Assembly (NCBI RefSeq): GCF_000238255.3
Contig: NZ_CP011039.1
Location: 2,591,001-2,655,000 of the forward strand
DNA: 64,000 nt
Reading direction: 5' to 3'
From: Pseudoalteromonas spongiae UST010723-006
GTDB taxonomy: Bacteria; Pseudomonadota; Gammaproteobacteria; Enterobacterales; Alteromonadaceae
A model generated the notes under the pieces. It ran no database searches. It was not told where the DNA came from and was given only the letters and a program-made list of their open reading frames with translations. The translations under genes were made by a program, and so were the position numbers. Shown piece after piece: positions 27,572 through 36,374 of the stretch. Numbering within the stretch: position 1 is the stretch's first letter; the number at the start of each line of letters is the position of its first letter.

Positions 27572-29686
27572 GTGCATTCTACCCTGCCGATTAATACCCT
27601 CAATGCAGAGCCGTTATTGCCGCGTAAAGATATTGATGTATTCAAATCAGATGACTGGTTATTTAAAGACCCCGATAATGGTGTGTTTTATCATCGGAAT
27701 ATGAATATAGCGGGACTAAATAAGAGTTGGAAGCAATCTCTTAAGCATTACATCCTGCATAAATTCGGAGGATACAAGGGCGATAAGCGCTTCATTAGTG
27801 CATCTAAGGTTAGTGTTAAATGCGTTGTCGAAAATGCGGCGAACTTTCTAAGGTGGGCCACACTGCACCACCCAGACAAGTATCTAGTTGACTTGAAAGA
27901 AGCGGATATAAATGAGTTTGTTCGACACTTATTTGACGAAAAAATGGCATATGGAACCGTTACGTTGAAAATGCAGATGCTAAGAGACACTTATAAAGCG
28001 TATCGTCATAGACATATCCCTGATGGGTTGATGTTTGAACTTGATTATTTAGGGAGACTTCCTAAGCCTAACTCTATCTTGCAAGTTCTTTGTCAAGAAT
28101 ACGGCCTTGATTTTGCCGAATGGGGTTCTAGAAAGTCACATGGAAGCATACCTGTTTATGTTGCAATGTCTCTTTTAGCCTATGCCATTAGAGACTTACG
28201 TTCCAATAAGACTAAATTTGCAGTTGGCTTTTACGGATTGTTAAGAAAGTATAATGAATCCCAATATGTTACAGCTAACTTTCGATTTCTAATAAACGAT
28301 TGTTTTGACTTTTACACTCAGTTTAAAAAAACAAAGTCACGAGATCTTTATAAATTTCATTTCACTCCCCCAGATCAGCCTGTTTCTAAGTTAAGGGAAT
28401 ACTATTACGCTTGCAAGAAGTCTGGAAAAAACTGTAAAGCTGAAGATTTTTATTATGAAAAAAAATTACACCAAAGCATTACCGCTGTACAGAGGTCTTT
28501 AGACGCAAATGTGGAAAAGTGGGATGTATATTGGGATCTGGGCAACGACTTTATAAGCGTTGCAGAGCAATATTTAACAAATGAAGAGACAACAAAAGAC
28601 GTGTTAGAACACGTAAGGTCAACTTTAAGATATGCCGCATTAACAGTAATGCTCTGCTTAACAGGCTCCCGCTCTTGGAGTGAAATATGCAACATGAGAA
28701 ACAAGGATGTAGTTGCAGACGCTGATGACCCCAAGAGTATTTTTTATACTACGCCGATAAAAAAGACTAATCATGGCATTAAAGAGGTTCGAGTAACGCA
28801 CAACTTACTTAAAGAAGCGGCTGATAATCTCAAATTATGCAGGTTAAATTTGGATGGTAATATCTATCTGTTTAGTAATGATTTTTTAGGGGTACGAGCT
28901 AAAGGGAACCTAAATGATTTATCAAGGGTTACTAGTCATAGAATGTCTCAAGCTTTAAAAAAATACTATCTTTGTTTTACTGAAGCGCATCCTGAGATGG
29001 GCAAGGAACACAAAGAGATAAAAGCGCACCAATTCCGCCATACGTGGGCTGAGTTTGCATTAAGAATGTTTGAAGGCAATGTAGTTGAAGAGATTCGCCG
29101 TCACTTTATGCATAGCTATGGTTCGTACATGACCGATCATTATACATTTAATAAATTAACCAAGGAAGTTGCAGATGACTTGGTTAAGAAATATCTCAAG
29201 GAAGTTTTACGCAGAATAGTTGATGAGGAACTCCAAGCGACTGTTAATAGACTTTTTGTTAAAGACTTACAGGGAATTGCGGTTGATATTTTATCCAAGA
29301 GCGTTGATCATCAAGTCGTTACGTCTGATCGCATCGATGACTTCCTAAATGATTTGGCTGATGAATATGTTCATGTAAAAGCCCATGAATATGGGTATTG
29401 CCTTTCTCGAGCCTCATTGATAAAGCACGCTAATTGTTTTGATAAAGAAACAGGGACACCAGACTATGACGGGGCCTGCTATTCAACTTGCGTAGGTTGT
29501 GTAAATTTTTGTGCTTCTAAGATCAATAATGAAGCTGCTCTTATACGTCAGTCAATTGCTCATCAAGAGTTTGTGAATAATAGAATAAGCATCTTAAATG
29601 TAGGTGAGAGCGACCCGCTAGTGAAGGAGTCATTAAAAGCTGTGAAGGAAGGAAAAGATATGTTGAAGAAATGGAAGGCAGCGTAA
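27572..29686 (+). CDS. gmtZ: Large tyrosine recombinase, GmtZ-type
   Basis: The 704-aa protein starts at a GTG (27572, AAGGAAA upstream), 13 bases after the previous stop. Catalytic residues are present: Arg in TGSRSWSEI (about residue 363), HQFRHTWAEFALR (about 486), then RRHFMHSYGSYMTDHYTF (about 510-526) with the likely His and Tyr nucleophile. After this domain is a cysteine cluster (CYSTCVGCVNFC, about residues 645-656) that looks like a metal site and is unusual for integrases. It presumably works with the two upstream proteins. Product name is inferred from memory of gamma-mobile-trio islands. Confidence 0.72.
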   Translation: MHSTLPINTLNAEPLLPRKDIDVFKSDDWLFKDPDNGVFYHRNMNIAGLNKSWKQSLKHYILHKFGGYKGDKRFISASKVSVKCVVENAANFLRWATLHHPDKYLVDLKEADINEFVRHLFDEKMAYGTVTLKMQMLRDTYKAYRHRHIPDGLMFELDYLGRLPKPNSILQVLCQEYGLDFAEWGSRKSHGSIPVYVAMSLLAYAIRDLRSNKTKFAVGFYGLLRKYNESQYVTANFRFLINDCFDFYTQFKKTKSRDLYKFHFTPPDQPVSKLREYYYACKKSGKNCKAEDFYYEKKLHQSITAVQRSLDANVEKWDVYWDLGNDFISVAEQYLTNEETTKDVLEHVRSTLRYAALTVMLCLTGSRSWSEICNMRNKDVVADADDPKSIFYTTPIKKTNHGIKEVRVTHNLLKEAADNLKLCRLNLDGNIYLFSNDFLGVRAKGNLNDLSRVTSHRMSQALKKYYLCFTEAHPEMGKEHKEIKAHQFRHTWAEFALRMFEGNVVEEIRRHFMHSYGSYMTDHYTFNKLTKEVADDLVKKYLKEVLRRIVDEELQATVNRLFVKDLQGIAVDILSKSVDHQVVTSDRIDDFLNDLADEYVHVKAHEYGYCLSRASLIKHANCFDKETGTPDYDGACYSTCVGCVNFCASKINNEAALIRQSIAHQEFVNNRISILNVGESDPLVKESLKAVKEGKDMLKKWKAA

Positions 29687-30277
29687 ATGAACATTGATGA
29701 TATAACAAATTTTGATATTGATAATTGGCTTGAAGCGAGCGACGATACAATTAAAGCTCCTGAATGGTTAAAGCCTGGTGCGGAGAGTGCATTTTATAGG
29801 GCTTTTGAGGCTTTAGTAGAAGTGTGCAAAGCAAATATCATGGAAGCTCACTCACCAGCCGAATTAACAATTAGCAAGTATCAAGTCAGTAATACAGATG
29901 TATGCAACAACTTAAATAAACAACGGAGCGCGTTGCGTCCTAAAAGGTATCCAAAACTGGTGAATCATATGTATGACACCAACGCTATGCTCAGAGCCCT
30001 CCGGAAGAGGGAAATAGATAAACACTTGCAGACACAAGGTAGTAAGAACAAGCCTGAGCTTGTTATCGAAAACCAACAATTAAAGAATGAAGTAAACAAG
30101 CTAAAAGGCTTACTGCACAGAGAGTTCGTGGATATGATTATAAAGGAAAGCGACAGCTTAAAAATTCAAGACAAAGTACAAAGGATATCTGACCTAGAAG
30201 CACGAAATGAGGAATTAGAGCGCCAAGTGGCAAGAATGTCTCTGCAGTTAAGAAAAAACTTTGGGATGGTTGAATAG
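29687..30277 (+). CDS. gmtX: Coiled-coil accessory protein, GmtX-type
   Basis: The 196-aa protein starts immediately after the stop of the 704-aa gene (TAAATG), so it is coupled to it. The N-terminal half is mixed; the C-terminal half (about residues 115-190) is a continuous heptad coiled coil (ENQQLKNEVNKLKGLL... RISDLEARNEELERQVARM). Small coiled-coil proteins are the third component of Tn554-like transposition modules (TnpC) and of the gamma-mobile trio (GmtX). Function is probably accessory to recombination or target choice. Confidence 0.68.
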   Translation: MNIDDITNFDIDNWLEASDDTIKAPEWLKPGAESAFYRAFEALVEVCKANIMEAHSPAELTISKYQVSNTDVCNNLNKQRSALRPKRYPKLVNHMYDTNAMLRALRKREIDKHLQTQGSKNKPELVIENQQLKNEVNKLKGLLHREFVDMIIKESDSLKIQDKVQRISDLEARNEELERQVARMSLQLRKNFGMVE

Positions 30278-30480
30278 TGACAGCCCCCAAAAACTTAACG
30301 GTCTTGAAAATACTGTATTTAGAAAAGCGTTATATTCCATATCAAAAAAGCATAAAAAGCTAAGTTAGGGTTATCGAGAAGCTTTTCTATAAAACAACAA
30401 CTGTGGGGCATTTTCGCTCTAACTTCCTGAAAGATTGCATTAGTATCGTTGTAGGAGAGGAATAAAGTGTGAATATTTAG

Positions 30481-31459
30481 ACCTTGGCTGACACATTTTT
30501 GTATATTTACTTTGTGTTAGTTGAGGTTTTAGATGAACAGAAAAGAAGAACAAGAAGTTAGACGTAAGCTTAAGATTTTAGATCACGCAAAAGAAACCAG
30601 AAATGTTAGTAAAACCTGTCGCTACTGGGGGGTATCCAGAGATACGTTTTATCGTTGGAAAAAAGATTATGCAGCTAAAGGAGAAGCAGGGTTAATCAAC
30701 TCTAAGCCATGCCCCGAAAATCCAGCTGTTCGAGTTGATCCGGTCATCGAAGAAAAAATCTTATATTTACGTAAGAACTATCATTTTGGGCAAGCTAAAA
30801 TTAGTTGGTATTTAGCTCGTTATCATGGGCTAAAAGTATCCATATCAGGCGTTTATAGCGTGCTTTGTAGGCATGGACTTAATCGTCTCCCCCAGAATCT
30901 TAGAACGCGGCAAGTTAAATCCGTAAAGAGGTATGAGAAACAAGTTCCTAGGCACCATGTTCAAGTTGACGTTAAGTTTTTAACCTTCAAGGACAAGTCA
31001 GGCAGGAAGGTGCGTAGATTCCAATATACAGCTATCGATGATGCTACACGTATCAGAGCATTGAAAGTCTACGAAAAACACAATCAAGCATGTGCCATCG
31101 ACTTTATTGATTACGTTGTTGGCAAGTTTCCGTTCCGCATTAAAATGATACGTACAGATAACGGCCATGAATTTCAATCTAAGTTTCATTGGCACTGCGA
31201 GGATCTGGGAATGCTGCATGTGTATATCAAACCTGCTAGTCCTAACCTCAACGGAAAAGTCGAACGCTCTCATCTAACCGACAAGAGAGAGTTTTATCAG
31301 CTATTAAACTATAAAGGAGACGTAGATTTAGAGGCCAAATTGGCTGAATGGGAGGCGTTTTATAACTACCATAGACCACATGGTGGCTTGAAAGGAAAAA
31401 CGCCTTATGAGATTCTAGTTTCGAAAATGAGAGCCTAGTTATAGTTTGTCAGCCGAGGT
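30481..31459 (+). mobile_element. IS481-family insertion sequence
   Basis: One transposase gene lies between 13-base terminal repeats: ACCTTGGCTGACA at 30481-30493 and, inverted, ACCTCGGCTGACA at 31447-31459 (12 of 13 identical). Length 979 bp fits IS481. No target duplication is clear in the flanks. It sits just after the trio genes and just before the 50-bp repeat that bounds the OLD module. The 200 bases between the gmtX-like stop and this element carry no gene. Confidence 0.78.
30533..31438 (+). CDS. IS481-family transposase
   Basis: The 301-aa protein has an N-terminal helix-turn-helix region (VSKTCRYWGVSRDTFYRWKK) followed by an rve-type DDE catalytic core. The acidic residues are in QVDVKFL, RTDNGHEF and NGKVERSH, and the ending has YNYHRPHGGLKGKTPYEIL. 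Full length for IS481 transposases and intact, so the element may still be mobile. Confidence 0.9.
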   Translation: MNRKEEQEVRRKLKILDHAKETRNVSKTCRYWGVSRDTFYRWKKDYAAKGEAGLINSKPCPENPAVRVDPVIEEKILYLRKNYHFGQAKISWYLARYHGLKVSISGVYSVLCRHGLNRLPQNLRTRQVKSVKRYEKQVPRHHVQVDVKFLTFKDKSGRKVRRFQYTAIDDATRIRALKVYEKHNQACAIDFIDYVVGKFPFRIKMIRTDNGHEFQSKFHWHCEDLGMLHVYIKPASPNLNGKVERSHLTDKREFYQLLNYKGDVDLEAKLAEWEAFYNYHRPHGGLKGKTPYEILVSKMRA

Positions 31460-31472
31460 TTCGAGACCCACA

Positions 31473-31522
31473 AATAAAGTTTTTAACCTTGGGGTGATCG
31501 CTTCGCCCCTTAACCTTGGTGA
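31473..31522 (+). repeat. 50-bp inverted repeat, copy 1 (bounds the OLD module)
   Basis: Contains AACCTTGGGGTGATCGCTTC and continues to CTTGGTGA. The reverse complement recurs at 34597-34646 with only two mismatches. Each copy can fold (GGGG...CCCC arms). The two copies enclose the 245-aa and OLD genes. Confidence 0.85.
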
Positions 31523-31661
31523 AAGTTATTACTTAAAATATGTTTTCTAGCTCTAAGCCTTATTTTAAAAGGAATAGAGCTAGGGTATTTACACGTCATA
31601 CTTTTAGTCATAAAACATAATGAAATATGGGTAAAATTACGACAAATAATTCATACTATTG

Positions 31662-32396
31662 TCATTTCACATCATGTTTGTTTTTCGCTTGTTCTCTGTT
31701 ATTTTCATGATGCTCATTCAGTTCATGCCAAAACTTATCTAAACCCCTTTTAGATTCTAGCGATATGTGAAGCCTATTATTGCCCCAATTATTAGCAGAG
31801 ATAAAACGCTGTAATAGTTGGAGATCATATTCTGCCCAATTATCCGCATGTTGGATATAAGGAATATCTGTAACCCAAAACCTTAAATCTCCGGATGTTA
31901 TTCTAATAATTGATGAAACAACTTCCCCATATTTGGTCCACAACCCCCTGTAACTCCGGCAAATCTCCCCTCTAGAATAGATTTTTTTACTTTTACAGAC
32001 TGTGAATAAATTATCTAGATTGACAATGTTCAAGAAAGTATATGTGTAAGCTGAAAGAATATCATTAGTACCTTCAAATCCCGCTCTTAGCTTTACTAGT
32101 TTTCTATAGTACGCAGGATGAAAATCGGATTTAAGTTTACCAATAAATTGTCTTGCTGATTTCCAAGTACCGTCAGTTTCAATAGACTCATTCGCAAATA
32201 AATCTAACTCTACCTCTAATTCAATAATTAAATCAGATAGCTTTTCATTGAGTGCCCAAGTTTGTTTGTAACGTTCAATTATTAAAGTATTTTTGGTTTT
32301 TATTGCCTCTAGCAGAATCGATAGCTCATGCTGTCCTTTGGTTCCTGAAAATTTTGTAAGGCTATCTAGCCCCCATTTTAAGAGTAATTCGTACAT
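31662..32396 (-). CDS. Unknown partner of the OLD nuclease (244 aa)
   Basis: I do not recognise this protein. The ATG at 32396 directly follows an in-frame GTG; either could be used. It is mostly helical and soluble with no signal peptide, and ends in a charged tail (ELNEHHENNREQAKNKH). There are a few aromatic-rich segments (DLRFWVTDIPYIQHADNWAEY). It begins about 45 bases after the stop of the OLD-like gene on the same strand, so the two form an operon. In a mobile, repeat-bounded setting this pairing suggests a joint defence or toxin-like role; that is inference. Confidence 0.6.
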   Translation of the reverse strand: MYELLLKWGLDSLTKFSGTKGQHELSILLEAIKTKNTLIIERYKQTWALNEKLSDLIIELEVELDLFANESIETDGTWKSARQFIGKLKSDFHPAYYRKLVKLRAGFEGTNDILSAYTYTFLNIVNLDNLFTVCKSKKIYSRGEICRSYRGLWTKYGEVVSSIIRITSGDLRFWVTDIPYIQHADNWAEYDLQLLQRFISANNWGNNRLHISLESKRGLDKFWHELNEHHENNREQAKNKHDVK

Positions 32397-32443
32397 CACA
32401 AATACCTACAAATTAAACTCTATAAGCAGAATTCCCAAAAGCA

Positions 32444-34363
32444 TTAGAATAGCTCATTGATTTTTTTGAACATATCTTCGAATCTGTCCAAGGTTTCTTT
32501 TGAGAAAAAGTCAGAGTCCAGCCCCATAGTGAGTAATTCTTGAGATGGTTTATAGTGATTAAATCTCTTTCTTCCAAGGATAGATTGAATTTGTGTCAGA
32601 ATTGTTGGTTTCTTTTTATCTAAATCTTCTGCTGTAATTCCAGCGTGCTCGGGAAAAGCTTTTGAAAATATATGAAGGTACTCAGAAGTTTCAAATAAAT
32701 CTTCAATATCAGCTTGTGTGTAATCCTCACCTGCAAACTCATCAAAAAAGCGAATATTTTTATCTTTAATTATTTTTGATTTCACTAAGTTATCAATTCT
32801 TTGTGCACCTTTAGAATTATTAAACGAATCAAGTAAGCACGATACTTTTAACTTAGATCCCCTTAACAACGATATGAATGTCGCAACTTTATCCAAACCT
32901 CCGACGGGTACAATAGTGATATCGTCCTTTAAACCCACTAAGTTAAGGCTTTCAAGAAGGTTTGACATATATATCAAATAATTTAGATCAGAAGGCCCCT
33001 CAACTAACAAATTGTTCTTAGAGACAAACAAGTTTTGAGCAATATCATACCCAAGAGCTGCCTGGAGAGGAAACAAAGTGTCTGGATCTTTCTCTTGTGT
33101 GGCATTCGAAATAATACTGCCTTCTTCTGAGTCATAAACAGTCCTAACTCGATGTAAAGCATTGGACTCAACCATGAAAGGTGAGTGAGTCGTATATATA
33201 ACCTGATATTTATCAGATAAATCATTGATGAATCTCAATAGGTCTGCTTGAGCGGACGCATGAAGATTTAATCCTGGCTCATCTAACAGCAAAATAAAGT
33301 TATTGTTTTTATCATCTTGAATCTTACTGAACCAGACTATGAAAGAGAAAAACCAATTGAATCCTTTGCTTCTATTTTTTAATGGCAACGTAATTCTATG
33401 ACGTCTGTTTTTTACCCTAATATCAAGTATTTTCTCGGGGCTTTGATGTGGGTGATGTATCGATTCAATTTTAAATTCGATTTCTAGGTTGTTGTTCGTA
33501 GACCAATACTCAAATATTTGATCTGTTATTTCATTTGATGTTGATTCTAATTCTGCTATGAAAGACTCAAAACTAGACGAGTTAATTAGTTCTTCCACAT
33601 CAATCATAGCTAATTCAAATAATGCCTTGGCCGTATCGAGCTGTTGTTTGGTTAGCTCCTCGCTTGTTGTCTCATTACGAACAGAATTGATATTGACTCT
33701 AGACGGAAGAGAGTGATACTCATCAAAATACCAAAATCTTGGCAACCTTGGGGCTATATATCTTTTGAAAACATAAGCATCAATTAGCTTCCTTTTCCAA
33801 TCGTAAGCCTTGTTTACAATATTATTTTTTATGTGAGCAACGAAATCTTGAAGCTCTTCATTGTTACTGACATCCAGTTCTGTAACTTCTAATATTGTTT
33901 TGAGGTTTTTTAATATATCTTTAGTTTCACTACTTACACTTAGCTCATTTTGAAGGTTATCAATATATTTTTTTTCATTACAATTGATATGGTACCAAGT
34001 TCTTCCCGAACCATACCTGCTAGAGACAGTAAAATAATCTGTTGTAAGAACCCCATTCCCTAAATCTTCATTAATTTCATCAATGGTATTTTTATCCATC
34101 TGAAATTTACAAATAATAGGTTCGCATTGCTCACCGGCTCTCTGGTATTTTTTTAATTCATTACGAGGGTAATCTTTAACTTCGTCAAACTCAAAATCAT
34201 TATCGTTTGTGAAATAGTTTAGCTTGGCGAGAGCCTCTAAAAATGCCGTTTTACCACTTTCATTTTTTCCTACTACTGTGGTGACATCATCTTCTATCTG
34301 AACTATCTGCTCATTACCGTAACTCTTATATCTATTGATCTTAGCTTGTTTCAGAATAAACAC
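32444..34363 (-). CDS. OLD-family ATP-dependent nuclease (ATPase plus TOPRIM)
   Basis: The 639-aa protein starts at a GTG with AAGGAAG upstream. Walker A is GKNESGKT at residues 32-39, and the signature/Walker B region LLLDEPGLNLHA is at about 355. A switch His lies in YTTHSPFM. A TOPRIM domain begins LLVEGPSDLNYL (about residue 452), with an acidic position in SCLLDSFNN (about 508). This is the domain order of overcoming-lysogenization-defect proteins such as GajA of Gabija and the retron Eco8 effector. Those use ATP sensing to control DNA cleavage during phage infection. No UvrD-like helicase is adjacent; instead there is the unknown 244-aa gene. Confidence 0.85.
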   Translation of the reverse strand: MFILKQAKINRYKSYGNEQIVQIEDDVTTVVGKNESGKTAFLEALAKLNYFTNDNDFEFDEVKDYPRNELKKYQRAGEQCEPIICKFQMDKNTIDEINEDLGNGVLTTDYFTVSSRYGSGRTWYHINCNEKKYIDNLQNELSVSSETKDILKNLKTILEVTELDVSNNEELQDFVAHIKNNIVNKAYDWKRKLIDAYVFKRYIAPRLPRFWYFDEYHSLPSRVNINSVRNETTSEELTKQQLDTAKALFELAMIDVEELINSSSFESFIAELESTSNEITDQIFEYWSTNNNLEIEFKIESIHHPHQSPEKILDIRVKNRRHRITLPLKNRSKGFNWFFSFIVWFSKIQDDKNNNFILLLDEPGLNLHASAQADLLRFINDLSDKYQVIYTTHSPFMVESNALHRVRTVYDSEEGSIISNATQEKDPDTLFPLQAALGYDIAQNLFVSKNNLLVEGPSDLNYLIYMSNLLESLNLVGLKDDITIVPVGGLDKVATFISLLRGSKLKVSCLLDSFNNSKGAQRIDNLVKSKIIKDKNIRFFDEFAGEDYTQADIEDLFETSEYLHIFSKAFPEHAGITAEDLDKKKPTILTQIQSILGRKRFNHYKPSQELLTMGLDSDFFSKETLDRFEDMFKKINELF

Positions 34364-34965
34364 TCAGTAACTTCCTTTTAAAATCGAACTTGATAACTTT
34401 TTTTGTTACAAGTAGTTATAACACCTTAACTCTATGGAAGCTATCCCATGAGATTTTATAATGCGTATCTATATTCGGGGTCTCGATAAACTTCAACTTC
34501 TCGAGTATAAAAGTCATTAATAATCATAGTGATTGAAGTATCTCCTAATTAGACCTGCACTATCTTATGCTAAGTCATAATAATTTGAAAATTCAATCAC
34601 CAAGGTTAAGGGGCGAAGCGATCACCCCAAGGTTAGAGACTTTATTACTCTCTCACAATCGACTTCGGTCTCTAAAGTTAATGTAGATTTATGGTATAGA
34701 TTATTAAAACTACTAATTCTGCTTTTTAACTAATTTTTTAAAGGCTTAGGTATATTGCGTACTAATTCTGTAAAAGTTTCTTCAAACTGGTTACTGTTAA
34801 AATTGCTCAAATGTACTCCTGTTAATTATTAAGCGGTTCAGACCTAGGCGTATAGTGCAATACCATTTAAATTCAAGGTATTTAAGTAAACTAAATATTG
34901 GCTTTTTTGTTTTGAATCGCTTTGAGGCGGTCAGAGAATTTAGCCTCATCATCTTTAGTATTTAT
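34364..34965. other. Intergenic stretch with the second 50-bp repeat
   Basis: About 600 bases with no convincing gene. It holds the right 50-bp repeat (34597-34646) and a 23-base sequence GAGACTTTATTACTCTCTCA(CAA) at 34636-34658, which recurs at 39682-39704. It also holds an in-frame 24-codon tail (34891-34965) directly after the stop of the next minus-strand gene. The rest is AT-rich. Confidence 0.6.
34597..34646 (-). repeat. 50-bp inverted repeat, copy 2
   Basis: Reverse complement of 31473-31522 with two mismatches. The core GGGGCGAAGCGATCACCCC can form a hairpin flanked by direct AAGGTTA copies. It lies upstream of the OLD-like gene. Confidence 0.85.
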
Positions 34966-35724
34966 TTAACTAAAACTTGGTTTTGTAATTACTTTCCTAA
35001 GACTTATCACTTCTTTATTAGTCGTTAATTCGTATGCTGCTTCATTTGTAATGAAATATATGATTTTCGAATCACTGAATAACTTGATCCCGTTTAACTC
35101 TTCTCCATTTTTCAGAGTAAGCTTTCGGCAAGATAAGATTCGGTTTTCTTTTTGCTCAGTCCATTCAACAGGTTTGCAAACTGGAGATGATATTAACTTT
35201 TTCCCATCTTGCTCACCTGCAATCGACCCTAATGACATGATTAACCAAAAAAACAACAATATAGAAATAAGCATAACCGTCACGATTATCTGCAAAATAT
35301 AACCACCGCCAAATCCGATCGTTATCGCTAATGTTAGGTTTTTTATGTTTGAAGTTGCTTCGGTAGCTAAGCACTTTTGGCTTGATTGTTTTGGTGAGTC
35401 ATTTTTAAATTTTCGGTAGACATAACCGAATATAAGGGGGATCGTAAAACATACGCCTGGTAAAGCATGTACTAACTTTGGAGTAAGAATTTCGATAGTA
35501 AATGCTTGGTTTAAAGTTGATAGTAAGCCCTTAACCGCATAATAAACAGACTCGTCTGGCGGAAGGGAAAGAGCTACGTATTCAAATCCTGCACCAGCGA
35601 GATAAGATTTTAGGTAACTCAAGCCAAAAAAATGTGTATAAGCAGTTATAAACCCAATGATAGATAAGATGGGGATAACCCCCCAAGAGCTTGGTTTTTG
35701 GCTCGTTATATCTTCTTTTTCCAT
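34966..35724 (-). CDS. Membrane protein of unknown function (252 aa)
   Basis: I do not recognise this protein. Three hydrophobic segments are seen: near the N-terminus (VIPILSIIGFITAYTHFFG), around residue 90 (LPGVCFTIPLIFGYVY), and a long one around 135-165 (GGGYILQIIVTVMLISILLFFWLIM). A hydrophilic C-terminal domain follows (KNGEELNGIKLFSDSKIIYFIT), probably a small beta domain. After the stop, the same frame stays open for 24 more codons. Island cargo, strand as the OLD pair. Confidence 0.6.
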   Translation of the reverse strand: MEKEDITSQKPSSWGVIPILSIIGFITAYTHFFGLSYLKSYLAGAGFEYVALSLPPDESVYYAVKGLLSTLNQAFTIEILTPKLVHALPGVCFTIPLIFGYVYRKFKNDSPKQSSQKCLATEATSNIKNLTLAITIGFGGGYILQIIVTVMLISILLFFWLIMSLGSIAGEQDGKKLISSPVCKPVEWTEQKENRILSCRKLTLKNGEELNGIKLFSDSKIIYFITNEAAYELTTNKEVISLRKVITKPSFS

Positions 35725-35954
35725 GTCAAATTTATTGCTCTAAGTCCTTTTTTTAGTGTGCCACAAACTGTGCCCATAAGGAAATCTTTGTTGACATATG
35801 GTTTTGTAACTCAATGAATTTAATGGTTTTGTGGGAGTCTGCCTATCCAGCTTATAGGCCGCCTTTGGCATAATTAAGTTTATACCAGTTTGATTAGACC
35901 CAACTCATCTAGTAGGGGTTATTGAAACAAAGGTGGCTAATAAAGTTGAACTGA

Positions 35955-36278
35955 CTAATTTGTTACGGACTTTTGTTTGTGCTCCAACTCACATACTAAC
36001 TTGATTTTCTCATCTTCAGGTAGTTGTTCGAATAATAAAACAAATTTGGCCATTTCATCGCTTTCGCAAAAGAAGTAGTTTAGCGGCACATTCAACTCTT
36101 CTGCTATTCGCTTTAATGTTTGCAGATCAGGTGTATGTCTACCTTTTTCGTAATGATTCATTCTACCACTCGCAGAACTGGGCTCCAGACCAATTCTAAC
36201 TCCCAGATCTCTTTGAGATATATTTGATCTTGTCCTAGCTTCTTTAAGCCGAATTGGGAGGGGGTTAATAAAATCCAA
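35955..36278 (-). CDS. XRE-family transcriptional regulator
   Basis: About 107 aa with an N-terminal Cro/C1-type helix-turn-helix (LKEARTRSNISQRDLGVRIG... HYEKGRHTPDLQTLKRIAEEL). The start is a TTG at 36278 and is uncertain. It is divergent from the small OrfA-like gene at 36375. The short space between them has two palindromic operators, so autoregulation and control of the divergent gene are likely. Confidence 0.82.
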   Translation of the reverse strand: MDFINPLPIRLKEARTRSNISQRDLGVRIGLEPSSASGRMNHYEKGRHTPDLQTLKRIAEELNVPLNYFFCESDEMAKFVLLFEQLPEDEKIKLVCELEHKQKSVTN

Positions 36279-36303
36279 AAGTAAATCATAATAAAAAGCT
36301 GGT

Positions 36304-36353
36304 GCTTAGATTCTCTAAGCTTTAATCTACCATGTATACTTAGGAATCCTAAG
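36304..36353. promoter_or_regulatory. Twin palindromic operators between XRE gene and OrfA-like gene
   Basis: GCTTAGATTCTCTAAGC at 36304-36320 and CTTAGGAATCCTAAG at 36339-36353 share the CTTAG-N5-CTAAG layout with centres 34 bases apart. The pair is placed between divergent starts, typical for an XRE repressor. Confidence 0.7.
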
Positions 36354-36374
36354 CTAAAATCGAGGAATAAGAAA

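Noticed and set aside
31440..31661. IS481 right end merged with the 50-bp repeat as one element
   Set aside because: The IS terminal repeat ends at 31459, before the 50-bp repeat starts at 31473, and the latter has a partner 3 kb away not linked with the IS.
34461..34520. Short frame starting MRIYIRGLDKLQ, like the beginning of a serine resolvase
   Set aside because: Only 19 codons, with no catalytic continuation in any frame; most likely chance.
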